Shown here piece after piece: positions 11,677 to 21,270 of a stretch of 64,000 bases of DNA; position 1 is the first letter of the stretch; every line of letters starts with the position of its first letter. A program made the position numbers and the translations under genes. Source of the DNA: Misgurnus anguillicaudatus. Taxonomy: Eukaryota > Chordata > Actinopteri > Cypriniformes > Cobitidae. The stretch spans positions 42,080,501 through 42,144,500 of the forward strand of contig NC_073339.2 in NCBI RefSeq assembly GCF_027580225.2. The letters run 5' to 3'. The notes below the pieces were generated by a model. It ran no database searches and was not told the DNA's origin. It was given only the letters and a program-made list of their open reading frames with translations.

Positions 11677-11992
11677 GCTTCTAAATTACAAGCAGGGTTT
11701 CATAACTATGGGCTAATTTCAGGGATAACCTGCTTCTACATTACAAGCAAGGTTTCATAACCCTGGGTTAATTTCATGGTTAACCCCGCTTCTAAATTAC
11801 AAGAAAGGTTTCATAACCCTGGGCCAATTTTAGGGATTACCTCACTGCTACATTACAAGCAGGGTTTCATAACCCTGGGCTAATTTCAGGGATAACCCCA
11901 GGCAGGGTTTCATAATCCTGGGCTAATTTCAGGGACAACCCCGCTTCTTTATTGCAAGTGTGAAACGATCCTTAACCTTGGGTTAAAAGCAG

Positions 11993-12334
11993 GGTTTAGA
12001 ACGTAGATAACCAAAGGTTAAGGGCAATGTGAAAAGCCCCAAAGTTAATATTTCCAGTTCTGGTTTGAATAAAAAAAAATGTAATCAAAAATTACAATTA
12101 AGTAGTGTTGTTCTTTTTAGATAATCTAGTGTGACAATTTACCTGCCGATGGGGCAAATTGTCACAAGTGAACATTCTCTATTCAACAGTTGATAAGATA
12201 TGAAAATGTAATAAATACAACATATGTGCCCAATAATTCCTTATTTCATTTGGTATGAGATTTATACATGTACCATTGCGAAGTATGGTGCTCAGCCAAT
12301 GTTAGACAGTGTGAAAAGTGTGACAACCCGCTCC
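11993..12334. other. Array flank, no gene
   Basis: The first 50 bases still carry array-like words (AACCAAAGGTTAAGGGC and GTGAAAAGCCCC). After that the DNA is AT-rich and unremarkable. Confidence 0.5.
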
Positions 12335-12453
12335 CCTACTGTTATCTAGTACATTTTGTTAGCCTAAGAGAAATTAAATTTTTCACCCGCCGTTATCCAA
12401 AGGAATGTCAGGAAAAAAATAAAAGACAGACTTATCTTTATTATACTGTAGTC
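12335..12453 (+). repeat. Small direct duplication, copy 1
   Basis: Contains ACTGTTATCTAG, GTTAGCCTAAGAG, CACCCGCCGTTATCCAAAGG and GACAGACTTATCTTTATTAT. All recur in order at 13152-13288 with small indels. The repeat is not found elsewhere in the window. Confidence 0.75.
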
Positions 12454-13151
12454 CAGTAATGTTTTTGTATGGCATGTTTACCAAAAACTACCTAATGTCC
12501 TAATATAACTACGAGTCTACTCCGGCTTAATCTACATCCTTTCCGGGAAATCGACCCATAATACAGAGCTGTAATGCAAAAAACCTTTGCACCTTCAGAA
12601 ATCCGTTTTTGGAAATATTTTTTAAATGTTGCATAAACTTACATTTACTCAAAGTGCAAAGATTGCATTTTTGCCAGATATTAGAAACAAATATTTACAA
12701 TATTAGTTTTTAAAAGTTGAGAAATTAGACAATCTCACCTTTAAATGTTTGTTTTGTAGAGTATAAGTAGGTGAAATTGGCATTTAAGCATAAGTCTTCA
12801 GGTCAAATAGTTTACAAAACAATAACTTTATTTTATTCGTTGCAGTTTTACAGACTAAGAGAGCAGAGAAAGCCCTACAGCAGAGAAAGTTAAGGAACTG
12901 GTAAACAAATCAAAAGTAATGACAGTGAATGAAAGATGAAGAAAACTCCTTCTGGGGCTCCGTAATGTATTTAGCATGCCTCGAACACAGCTTCAAACCT
13001 CTACTGAAACAATGAGAACCGTAGCGATTGGCTAGCTGGGCTTACTGTATAAAAGTTAATGTGATTGTGGCTCAGTGATATCTAAAGTTACCGTGCGAGA
13101 TAAGGAAAGATAGAGGATGCGGGATTCAAGGGTGGTAATATAATCACAAGC
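12454..13151. other. No recognised feature between the duplicates
   Basis: Mostly AT-rich unique DNA. I see no paired inverted repeat, tandem repeat or protein-like frame. Confidence 0.45.
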
Positions 13152-13288
13152 ACTGTTATCTAGTTGTACAACATTTTCTGTAAGCCTAAGAGGAATCAAA
13201 GGCTTCCAAATCCCTCACCCGCCATTATCCAAAGGAATGCCAGAGAAAATGTGAAGAGACAGACTTATCTTTATTATACTGTAGGCCT
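13152..13288 (+). repeat. Small direct duplication, copy 2
   Basis: Second copy of 12335-12453, about 820 bp downstream in the same orientation, slightly longer owing to an insertion around AATCAAAGGCTTCCAAATCC. A 129-codon frame crosses it, but the frame is not shared over its length by copy 1 and shows no motif. Confidence 0.75.
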
Positions 13289-13711
13289 TTTTGCATACTT
13301 CAGTTGCCCTATAAATACACCTGAAGCATCAAGCCCGCTCAAAACAACCACTTTTCACACTCAGAGTTTGAGTGACAGGGGTTGTGTCTACAGGGAATAC
13401 CTGCCTGTATCTCGGCGGCAATGTGAGAAGCACAGACCCGGCGTGACATTCTCTGCAGTTGCAAATGCCACGGTGGAGTACGAACAGATAAGGGACACAA
13501 TGAAGAGAGAAATCTCCCGTCGCATCACCAGCAGTAACTCCAGACCTCCATGAGGAAACACTGGGATGCTTTGACAGATGCACATCATTTGACACCACAT
13601 GCTGGAAAACATGGTAACACTTCTGTATGGCGAATGCACCATTAACTGCAGATTCTGCCTCAATACACTTCCAATTTAGTGCTTACTAATACTGAGATGA
13701 CATTTACATTA
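13289..13711. other. No recognised feature
   Basis: Overlapping open frames on both strands (129, 89 and 91 codons) lie in this moderately GC-rich segment. None has a recognisable motif, and they are mutually exclusive. Confidence 0.4.
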
Positions 13712-13899
13712 CACTGTAAAAAATTGCTGTAACTATGCAGCTGGTTGCCAGTAACTTACTGTAGAAGATAAAGACCGAAAATATTTCATGTTCATTTAAC
13801 TGTTGCCAGTAAATAACAAAAATGTAAAATCTACAGTAAGTTACTGTCAACCAGCTGCCAGTAATACTGCAATTTATACAGAATTAGAAGTTTACAGTG
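13712..13899. mobile_element. CACTG-ended foldback MITE (EnSpm/CACTA-like tips)
   Basis: The tips are CACTGTAAAA and TTTACAGTG, flanked by TA on both sides. Internal arms CAGCTGGTTGCCAGTAACTT and CTACAGTAAGTTACTG are inverted, so most of the 188 bp folds back. The same tips bound the much larger element at 54858-59494. Superfamily assignment is tentative. Confidence 0.7.
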
Positions 13900-13900
13900 T

Positions 13901-13956
13901 ACATTTATGCATTCAGCAAACGATTTTATCCAAAGCGACTTCCTGCAAATTAAAAG
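13901..13956 (-). mobile_element. SINE tail fragment
   Basis: ACATTTATGCATTCAGCAAA followed by TTTTATCCAAAGCGACTT is the tail of the tRNA-derived SINE family, read on the minus strand. No tRNA-like head follows. It abuts the 13712-13899 MITE. Confidence 0.6.
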
Positions 13957-14178
13957 ATATACTTTTTTTATCAATACAGCTGGCCAAAAGTTTTGGAAAT
14001 TACACAAAAATTTATTTTCACAAAGTTTACATACTTTGTGACCGATGTCAGCCAATAAAGTGTCGCAGCGATGACATGTTTTTGTAGGCTAACCCAGAAG
14101 TTAGCTGAACACTAGCGGCCCATTAATTTTTCCCATAGACGTATTATTGCAAAAAATAAGCTCTGTGTTTAACAAAAG

Positions 14179-14485
14179 TTAAAGGGGACATATTATATAT
14201 CCCACAGATAATTTATTAAAGCATGCTAAAATTGACACAAAAATGTCAATGCAAACAAAAATGTGCCGTTTTTGGGTGTGTCGTTTGAAATTCAAATTAA
14301 CGGATGAAATGTAAACACTGATCACAATGATGGTGGTTTGTTGAAATTGAAACTCAATTGTGCTGTCAATTATTTTTTGTCTCTCTTTCTCTTTGCACTA
14401 AATGACAGTGCTGTGGTTGGATAGTGCAAATTATAGCACTTAAACATGAAAAAAAGTCAGATTTTCACACTATGACCCCTTTCAA
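14179..14485. mobile_element. TTAAAGGGG-tipped MITE
   Basis: The left end TTAAAGGGGACATATTATA and right end CTATGACCCCTTTCAA form imperfect inverted tips of the TTAAAGGRR type. Interior words (AAAATGTGCCGTTTTTGGGT, CAGTGCTGTGGTTGGATAGT) match, in opposite orientation, the elements at 35237-35651 and 60702-61050. It is non-coding. Confidence 0.65.
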
Positions 14486-14516
14486 GACACGTTTTGTCCA
14501 ACAAGTCAGTCTTCAC

Positions 14517-15004
14517 TAGGGTTGTAACAAAACATCGATTTTATTTCTAACGATCCAATTTTTTTATTTTTCAATTTAATTAATTTTTTTCTAAAATAAC
14601 CTCCGTGATTGTCACTATTGCACATTTTGGCACAAAACACTGAAAGACTTTGACTGTTGCCATCATAAGCTTGATTTTATGTGACTTTTTGCCCCTAATT
14701 ATTATAATTTTTTTATTTTAAAAAGTGCATCTTTGTTAGTTTGTTGTTGTAAATGTTCCAATTGGGACAGAGATTGTGCCATTTTTAAAGCGTTTAATTA
14801 ATGTTCTAGTTATATATTTTGGTTGCATTTGTAAGTGAAAATGTAACTGCTTAACTAGACAACTAATAATAAAAAAGATAAATTAATCAAATCAGATCGT
14901 AATCGCATTGAAGAAGTATTTGATGTATCAGCAAAAATCGCATCTCTGACAGAGAAAATCGATTTTGTATCGAATTGTAATTAACTGTCCGATTTACAAC
15001 CCTA
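14517..15004. mobile_element. hAT-like element, 488 bp (TAGGGTTGTAA tips)
   Basis: The tips are TAGGGTTGTAACAAAAC and GATTTACAACCCTA. The flanking octamers GTCTTCAC and CTCTTCAC match at 7 of 8 positions, the expected hAT TSD. Subterminal CGATTTT words occur near both ends. There is no open transposase frame. Confidence 0.8.
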
Positions 15005-15763
15005 CTCTTCACAGATGAACACAACTTTTATAAATTTTGAAGTCAAAGTTCATCTTTCTATATATCTAGTAAATGCATTTACACTACAAAATTCAAAAGT
15101 GTCATAAACTTTTGTTAAACACATATTTTCATTTTTGGCAGCAATCCAAAAATCTATGGGAAAAATGAATGGTTGTTTTAGCAAGGGAACCAAAGAAACA
15201 CTAACTTTCGGGATTTGTCTACAAAAATACGTCATCCCTACGCACTCTATATTCATGCATCAATACATGGAGTTTTTCAGAATTTGTGGGTTTTTGTTTG
15301 TCCACTGGCAGCCTCTTGAGGGTTCATCACCAGTTCTCAATAGGATTAAGGTCTGGGGGATTTTCCTTGCCATTGACAAAACATTTTAATATTTTGTTCC
15401 CCGAGCCAATTAGTTATCAGGTTTGCCTTATGGCAGGGTGCTCCATCATGCATTGTTTGTCACCAAACTGTTCTTGGGTGGTTGGGAGAGGATGTTTTTG
15501 TACCATTATTTTTAGATGCATTAATGTGATAATAAACAGCCAACATGATAGTAATATGCAAGCTAATAGTCAACTTGTTAAAAGTAAGAATAGGTCCCTA
15601 TATATGTATATACAGTACATGGCTCTAAAATAGAAAGGGTGTTAATACTTTATGCTACTATATGCCTGCAGCGCTTAATTTCATCTGCTTTTATACAAAA
15701 AGAAAGGTCTGTTTTGTCAATAACAGACAAAATATATTGTTCAAAGTGGATTCATTTGAAGCC

Positions 15764-16205
15764 TTAAAGGTGGTGTGTGTAAATAGAAAAAGCTATGGAG
15801 AGAACTGAAGATCAAAGTTCATAAAAGAGGCCCAAGGAACCATTTGTGTGGTAGAATGGGCCAGAATCACTCTTGTGCAATGCAGACGACTTGTCTCTCT
15901 AAACAAGAGGCGTGTAGAAGCTGTAATCACCAACAAAGGCTTTTCTACAAAGTATTAAATAAAGTGTGTTCAATACTTATTCCCTGCATCATTTCACTTT
16001 ACTTATTACGACCCAACTTGTATACTTAAATGTTTTGATTTCTTTGTATGAATTCAATGTTTGGCTTGATGGCTACATCTGGTGGAAATTTTGTGTCAAT
16101 AGCCCACTTAGAAATCCTCTTACTGATGTGTCAAATACTTATTTTCCCCGCTGTATTGCATTTCTGTCAAGAGATCGTTCTAAACGTTACAATATGCACC
16201 TTTAA
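15764..16205. mobile_element. TTAAAGGTG MITE shell filled by a Tc1 relic
   Basis: The left tip TTAAAGGTGGTGTGTGTAAA and the right end CTGTCAAGAGATCGTTCTAA through ATGCACCTTTAA mark a TTAA-ended MITE. From memory, the right end matches an abundant cyprinid family. Most of the interior is replaced by the 3' part of a Tc1-like element (15790-16155). A related shell is at 36823. Confidence 0.6.
15790..16155 (+). mobile_element. Tc1/mariner relic B, 3' end
   Basis: GTAGAATGGGCCAGAATCAC and AACAAAGGCTTTTCTACAAA, then AGTGTGTTCAATACTTATTC, resemble the last part of the transposase gene and the 3' region of a fish Tc1-like family. The terminus GTCAAATACTTATTTTCCCC, GCTGTA is typical of its inverted repeat. 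Stops interrupt the frame. The 5' portion is absent. Confidence 0.65.
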
Positions 16206-16305
16206 TGCCGAAGTATGGTCTATTATTTAAGGGTCTGCTTACAGTGCGCATGATGCTGTTTTTTGTCATCAGAAGAGTGCGTGCGCCACTGTATGCTATG
16301 CTCTC

Positions 16306-16362
16306 TCATTTGTAAATCGCTTTGGATAAAAGCATCTGCTAAACGAATAAATGTAAACTTTA
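16306..16362 (+). mobile_element. SINE tail fragment, plus strand
   Basis: TTTGTAAATCGCTTTGGATA followed by AAAGCATCTGCTAAACGA is the conserved tail of the tRNA-derived SINE family. A head is not evident upstream. Confidence 0.65.
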
Positions 16363-17918
16363 ACAAGCCTTTATTGTTCTCTGCAACAATAGTCGCACGA
16401 TTGAATTAGTTTGACAACAATTAAATTTGCCTTGCTTTTAAAACAATAGTAATACAATAGCAATTCATCCGTTTTTTTTTTTTTTTTTGCATTGTAATGG
16501 TTTTTACTAAAACTTTTCAAATATTCAGCATTCATCCACTTACTGTACCTCATTAGCATATTGTATATAGCCCACCAGCACTCTCCGCACAAAGCTATGA
16601 ATTATATAAAGGCCATTCATGGAAAAACAAAAACGTTTATAAATAACCAATGAGCGGTCACCGTATTTCACTCGGGAAGATAAATGACATAATGAATAAA
16701 ATATTAAAAGACAGGTGATGAAAAAGTCAAATGCTATCAACAGAAAGAACAGATCTGATTTGAAGTCACTTGACCCACTGCATGGTTAAACAAATAAAAG
16801 TAAAAGAGTGGCAGAAAGTGTGAAAAATGACCAAGCCTGGATACGGGAAGAAAACGGACTCGGTTTGACAGCGTGGCACGGGTTTGTGCATAACTTGCCG
16901 TTTTCCTAAATTGCATTTGCTAGCCAAAGACTGAGTTTGCATTTAATGGGAACATCTAACAGCAGGGCCATTGCATCTGCAATATATTCCCAGGCACAGG
17001 AAGAGGATACCGGCCAAATCCTCAACCTAAAACCGTGAAGGGAGGATGAGGGTACCATTCATTGCTAATTACTTTGGCACAGTGGCATTGCCATAACAGT
17101 GTAAGAGATTTGAAACTAAATTCATTGAAAGCTGTCTGAGTCATCTCAGATTAAAACTTATTGTGTGTATGATAGGAAACAGTAGCGTTTATGTGGCATT
17201 TGAACAAAGACAACAGCATGAATAGAAAAATTGGGCACTAATTGCTGCCAGCTAAAACGCCTGAGGAATTTAAATCCTCCCACATCCACCGGGAGCCGAT
17301 GCCAAAATGTTCAAAACAAATGTTTAAAAAGACATAATACTTAAGGATTCGGAGCTGCAAGGCAACTATAGAGGTTTCAGTGGGGCTATTAGCGTATCAG
17401 CCGGGAATTAATAATATTCAGTAGTTTTTTTCGCAAGTTTGTAATTCACAATACAAGCTACTTATGCTATAATTGAAGGAATGAATCTTTGATCACCTTA
17501 GGGTTTTTCGAAATCCACCAGATACCAAATGAACAAAAACAATGCTTGACTGAAAGTTTATATTTCTTTATTGTTTCATTAAAAAGGTTACTAACGTACG
17601 ATGATTGTTAACCCTCCTTACAAACACCACAGCAAACCAAATAAAGCCAATCCAGGGTTTGGTGATCGAAAATCCCACACACTTAAGATACGAGACGCGC
17701 ACCTACACTATGTAGTCTATAGGATTGTAGATGAAGTCTACAGGTGACATTTAATCTTTGTTTTTTTAATTCAGTTTTGCTTAGACACATGTATAGGGCC
17801 CGTAACAGCTGTACCATTGTCAGCACAACCTTCTATTTTTTTACTTTGTTTAAATGTCCCTGAAACTCTTTTAAAACCTTTTTGTAGCTGTGACTGAATG
17901 TCTAACTGATAAACACCG
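16363..17918. other. Unique-looking DNA, no gene
   Basis: Apart from an 18-base T run near 16471-16488 I find no repeat. The section 16840-17165 is less AT-rich, lacks TE signatures and is a possible conserved non-coding segment. No open frame here resembles a protein. Confidence 0.4.
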
Positions 17919-17942
17919 TGTGTGTGTGTGTGTGTGTGTGTG
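17919..17942. repeat. (GT)12 microsatellite
   Basis: Twelve perfect GT dinucleotides. Confidence 0.95.
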
Positions 17943-18152
17943 CAAGCTCCCTGAACACTGTGTGGTCTAGGAATGACGGGTAAATCAGCTGACAGTCTGG
18001 CGGCTAAACAGCTCGATGGTGACTGCACTGAGAAACACTGGGATGCTCTTCTGATGGAAAAGATGCAGATCCACCAGTCCGGTTAGTGTGCGGGAGAAAT
18101 CCGTCTCCAACAGCTGCATGCTGCCACTGCCGACTGGACCAGTAGACTGGAG

Positions 18153-18155
<3 letters not shown>

Positions 18156-18201
<46 letters not shown>
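18156..18201. repeat. (GA)23 microsatellite
   Basis: Perfect GA dinucleotide run. It creates an apparent RERERE-type peptide in an accidental frame. Confidence 0.95.
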
Positions 18202-18207
<6 letters not shown>

Positions 18208-18391
18208 AAAGATTTATCATCTGAATGTATATATAAACAAATAAAAGAAATAAACCTATTGAAAAGTTACAAACTTGCTACTTATTGTGTACTTTTTGCA
18301 TTTCAGATTCAACTGCATTTAGTTTCTTAATCTGATCAGCAAAATCTAAACACAAAATGTTGACATACATAAACCTGGTTTTGTCACATAA

Positions 18392-19014
18392 TGATGCGTT
18401 CACACCAAACGCGAATAAATCGTCACATTCGCATCTAGTTGCCGCTTTCGAATGCATTCACACATCTAAAACGAAATCCGCTTCTTGTGGGAGGGGCAAG
18501 GAGTGACTCCAGGTACGCTTGCTGCCAGAGCAGCAAGCAGGCTCCTGATTGGTTAACGCGGCATGGATTGACACCAAAGTCGTTTTCAACTCGGGCATCA
18601 GACACGAATTCGCATCATTCGTAAATTCATGTGTTCTGCACCAAACACCTCCAGACGCACGTAAACGCGTCTTTACATTGACTTAAAGCAACACTATGTC
18701 GTTTTTTTACCTTTAAATAATGTCTCTAAAATTATTTCATTGATAGAACAACTTGGACAAATTGTACTGTTGCTGCAACCTGAGCAGCCTCCTAGCTGCA
18801 ACAAGCACACTCTAAAAAGTGGCGGTGGAGGGTAAAGCACACAGCCCCGCCCCTCCTCCTGCCTGCAGAAGAGTGTCTGATACCAGGCACTTTTGCGCTG
18901 TTCAACCACATGGGGGAGCTGTAAGTCATTTTTACATGGAAACTACACAGTGTTGCTTTAACATTGAAACCATTCGCACCAGATGCTCTATTCGCGTTTG
19001 GTGTGAACGCAGCA
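18392..19014. mobile_element. PIF/Harbinger-like TIR element, copy 2, with nested MITE
   Basis: The tips TGATGCGTTCACACC and GGTGTGAACGCAGCA are inverted and flanked by exact TAA (18389-18391 and 19015-19017). The interior matches the element at 3046-3857 (CTTGTGGGAGGGGCAAG, CGCGTCTTTACATTGACTTA). A 271-bp MITE interrupts it. The right TAA is also the left TSD of the next element. Copies differ by internal indels. The 3-bp TAA target fits PIF/Harbinger elements, whose TSD is TWA; no transposase is present. Confidence 0.8.
18687..18957. mobile_element. TTAA-inserted MITE, 271 bp (AGCAACACTATG tips)
   Basis: The tips AGCAACACTATG and CACAGTGTTGCT are inverted. TTAA flanks both sides (18683-18686 and 18958-18961). 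The sister element at 3046-3857 reads GACTTAACATTG across the same point, so the empty site, insertion and TTAA duplication are all visible within this window. TTAA targeting suits piggyBac or Kolobok-type elements. Confidence 0.9.
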
Positions 19015-19017
19015 TAA

Positions 19018-19456
19018 CCCTAGAGTCACACTAGCTACAAAAGTGAGCGACATCGAGCGACACGCACTCGCTTGATGGGCGTTCCTGGGCATGCCTACTC
19101 CTGGTTGCTTGGCAACAGTAAAGCGGTATCAAAAGTCACATCAGAGAACAAAATATATGAAATAAAATGCCAAACTTATCAGATATATACAAAAATACGC
19201 ATTTTCCACCATCTTGAATAATTTTCTTCGACTCGAGTCGCTGACCTACGTCACGCTGCCCCTTTACTCCTATTGGCAGTCGCTTTGTCGCATCACTCAG
19301 CATTTGCATAAAATAGCCTTCTTGTCTATTTTAGCCCCACCTCGCCTGGCGCAGCGTGAGCTCATCACTTGTCGCTGGCAAATGGCCACTCCCATTGAAA
19401 ATGAATGGTAGCCTGTCGCTCAGTCTCTGTCTCTTGTAGCTAATGTGACTCTAGGG
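19018..19456. mobile_element. TIR element, 439 bp (CCCTAGAGTCACAC tips)
   Basis: The left tip CCCTAGAGTCACACTAGCTA is mirrored by TAGCTAATGTGACTCTAGGG. TAA flanks the left side (19015-19017). On the right, TAA appears at 19974-19976 once the hAT inserted at this element's end is removed. The interior is moderately GC-rich with GAGCGACA/TGTCGCT words. A TAA duplication fits PIF/Harbinger-like elements. Confidence 0.8.
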
Positions 19457-19965
19457 CAGTGCTTCTCAATTATTTTCTGTCACGCCCCCCCTAGGAAGAG
19501 GTAAACATTTCACGCCCCCCCAACTCTCCGCCGCGACTGTAAATAGTATAATTTGTCTATAAAATTACACATCTGCAAAACATTGTATCCTTATTAACAT
19601 TAAAGAAAACACACAAAAAAAGAAATATCGATCAACTTACAACAAAGAATAACTTTATTAACATTGTTTTTTAGTCTGTAACAGAAAAGACTTAAAATGC
19701 ATCAATTAAATAAAAAAATCAATCCTTATTTAAAGTATAATATTTTTTGACCATTTGATACTGAAAAATTTAATTAAATATAATCAATAAATAATAATAA
19801 AAAACTCAAGCGGCTTATCAGCGTGATTGGGGTGTAATGTCTTTAAGTGACGGAGCAAAAAAAAACACTTTCTGAAAAAGTATTTTCTCCGGGGTCTTGC
19901 GGGGTCCCCTGGTGTCGCTTCAAGCCCCCCCCTGGGGGTCCCGCCCCACTATTTGAGAAGCACTG
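19457..19965. mobile_element. hAT-like element, 509 bp (CAGTGCTTCTCAA tips)
   Basis: The tips CAGTGCTTCTCAATTATTT and ACTATTTGAGAAGCACTG are inverted hAT ends. The octamers CTCTAGGG (19449-19456) and CCCTAGGG (19966-19973) match at 7 of 8. The left octamer is the terminal sequence of the preceding element, so this hAT landed on that element's very end. Subterminal CGCCCCCCC and CCCCGCCCC tracts are typical. It is non-coding. Confidence 0.85.
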
Positions 19966-20021
19966 CCCTAGGGTAAGACTGAAGTCCTATCTTCTTGACT
20001 GGGGAAAGACAGATAATTCGC

Positions 20022-20225
20022 AACTCTTTCCCCACCATTGACAAGTTAATTCGTCAATTAAGAGAAAACGCTTCCCTGCCAATGACAAGTTTTTCCGTCA
20101 ATCTGTATTTCCGCTATTATCCACCAGATGGCGCTCTTACCTAACTTATAAAACCTGGACGCAACACCTTAGGGCAAGCAGTATGAACTCTGTGTATGTT
20201 ATAATGATCGCTCTGAATCTGAGCA
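20022..20225 (+). mobile_element. ACTCTTTCC element, 5' part
   Basis: AACTCTTTCCCCACCATTGA, CGTCAATTAAGAGAAAACGC and TATTATCCACCAGATGGCGC match the complete copy at 49094-49561. The 3' half and its terminal inverted repeat are missing. Other fragments are at 28008-28088 and 57739-57790. Confidence 0.65.
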
Positions 20226-21266
20226 CGTTTCGTCCCTACGCTGTCTCAGGCGACAACATGTTTGTTCTGTGGTAGCTACCGTAGCTTCTCTTTGCGTTTC
20301 GAAATTGTGGTCGGTTGCAATTCACAATCTTACCACTAAATGCTGCTAAAAACACATTGGTATTTTTGAAATGCCGGAGATATTTTGACATTTTGTCATC
20401 AAACAGATTCCAAAAATTTACAACGTAATTATGCACTATTTACATCTCATATCTCTAAAGATCCGAAGTATGCATTTAAAAGTTAAAACAGGACTTTATC
20501 TACCAAACATAACTTGCAAATGAGTTTCAGTGTTCAGGTCAGAATATTCAGACTAGATTGGAATTTAAAGCAGTGTAGGTTTATGCACAACTGCATTTGT
20601 GTCTGAATTTATTTCATTTTCACTTACTCTCCCTCGGTGTGTAGTGAAAAGTGAGTAGATTTAGACACAGCATATGTACAGTATGAATATTTAAAACATG
20701 GTTAAGCCTCTGGCGCATGAGTCATGCCCACCAGCACCACGGTAAAAAGCAATAAAAAACTTGAACAGAATTTAAAAAAATTTCACCCCCTTTATTCACA
20801 ATTACAGCTACTCAGTTGTGGCAAAACAAAGTTTCTTGGCAAGTCATTACAAAACAACTGCTGCACTGTCTGAGCAAACATAATAGTAAGAATAGTAAAT
20901 ATTAATCTGAATAACAAACCTTGGATTTGTGTGCGGTGTAAACAAGGCCCAACTAATTAAACCAAGTTAAACAAACCATCACAAACAAAATAACATTTAC
21001 GAACAAACAACTATACAACAGTCACTCTCTAATTAGCAAACTACTAGTTACTTGGCACTTACTTTCCAACAGTTACTTATGGGGTGCATGATATAAAAAA
21101 AGTGATATGTGATACGATAATACTTTATAGTTGCAAATTATGTGACAAACACACATTTTACATTTTCATTACTCTGTTGGCCTCGGAAGACTCTCTGGTA
21201 TCTGCATTAACCTAGAACTTTTTAAAGTACCATCATGTAGTTATTGCAAACCATCATGATATGCAT
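20226..21266. other. No recognised feature
   Basis: AT-rich DNA with no paired tips, tandem repeats or convincing frame. Confidence 0.45.
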
Positions 21267-21270
21267 ATAT

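Larger units (their letters stand above)
6938..11992 (+). repeat. 5 kb satellite/minisatellite array, 55-bp unit
   Basis: About 90 tandem units. A typical unit runs GATAACCCGCTTCTAAATTA, then CAAGCAGGGTTTCATAACCC, then TGGGCTAATTTCAGG (55 bp, for example 9061-9115). Three main types alternate. One has CAGGGATAACCCGC, one has CATGGTTAACCCCGC, and one has GGGCCAATTTCAGGGTTAAC followed by CTCGCCGCTACATTACAAG. Each unit contains short inverted pairs (GGGTT/AACCC, CCCTG/CAGGG) that could fold. All frames are closed by frequent TAA codons, so it is not coding. The edges (6938-7010 and 11900-11992) are degenerate. Confidence 0.95.
14062..15248. mobile_element. Inverted-repeat element inserted in Tc1 relic A
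   Basis: The left arm 14062-14181 and right arm 15108-15248 are inverted copies. The word AACTTTTGTTAAACACA occurs on the minus strand near 14165-14181 and on the plus strand near 15110. Likewise TTCCCATAGA (14131) pairs with TCTATGGGAA (15151). The interior holds the MITE 14179-14485 and the hAT 14517-15004. Boundaries are approximate. Confidence 0.55.
13979..15640 (-). mobile_element. Tc1/mariner relic A, interrupted
   Basis: The terminal part TGGCCAAAAGTTTTGGAAAT (13981) resembles the ends of fish Tc1-like elements. About 15249-15500 resembles the minus-strand transposase region of such elements (TCTCAATAGGATTAAGGTCT, GGCAGGGTGCTCCATCATGC, GTCACCAAACTGTTCTTGG). The frame is broken and truncated, so it is inactive. 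Between the two parts sits an inverted-repeat element (14062-15248) carrying a MITE and a hAT. Recognition is from memory of Tc1-like sequences. Confidence 0.6.

Noticed and set aside
6938..11992. Possible CRISPR-like or spaced repeat array
   Set aside because: Units are directly abutting 55-bp repeats with no unique spacers, in vertebrate DNA.
13164..13663. Overlapping frames of 129, 89 and 91 codons on both strands
   Set aside because: Mutually exclusive, without motifs; the duplicated part at 12335-12453 does not preserve the long frame.
15135..15633. 84- and 115-codon plus-strand frames
   Set aside because: They run over the antisense strand of the Tc1-like relic and are shadows of that element.
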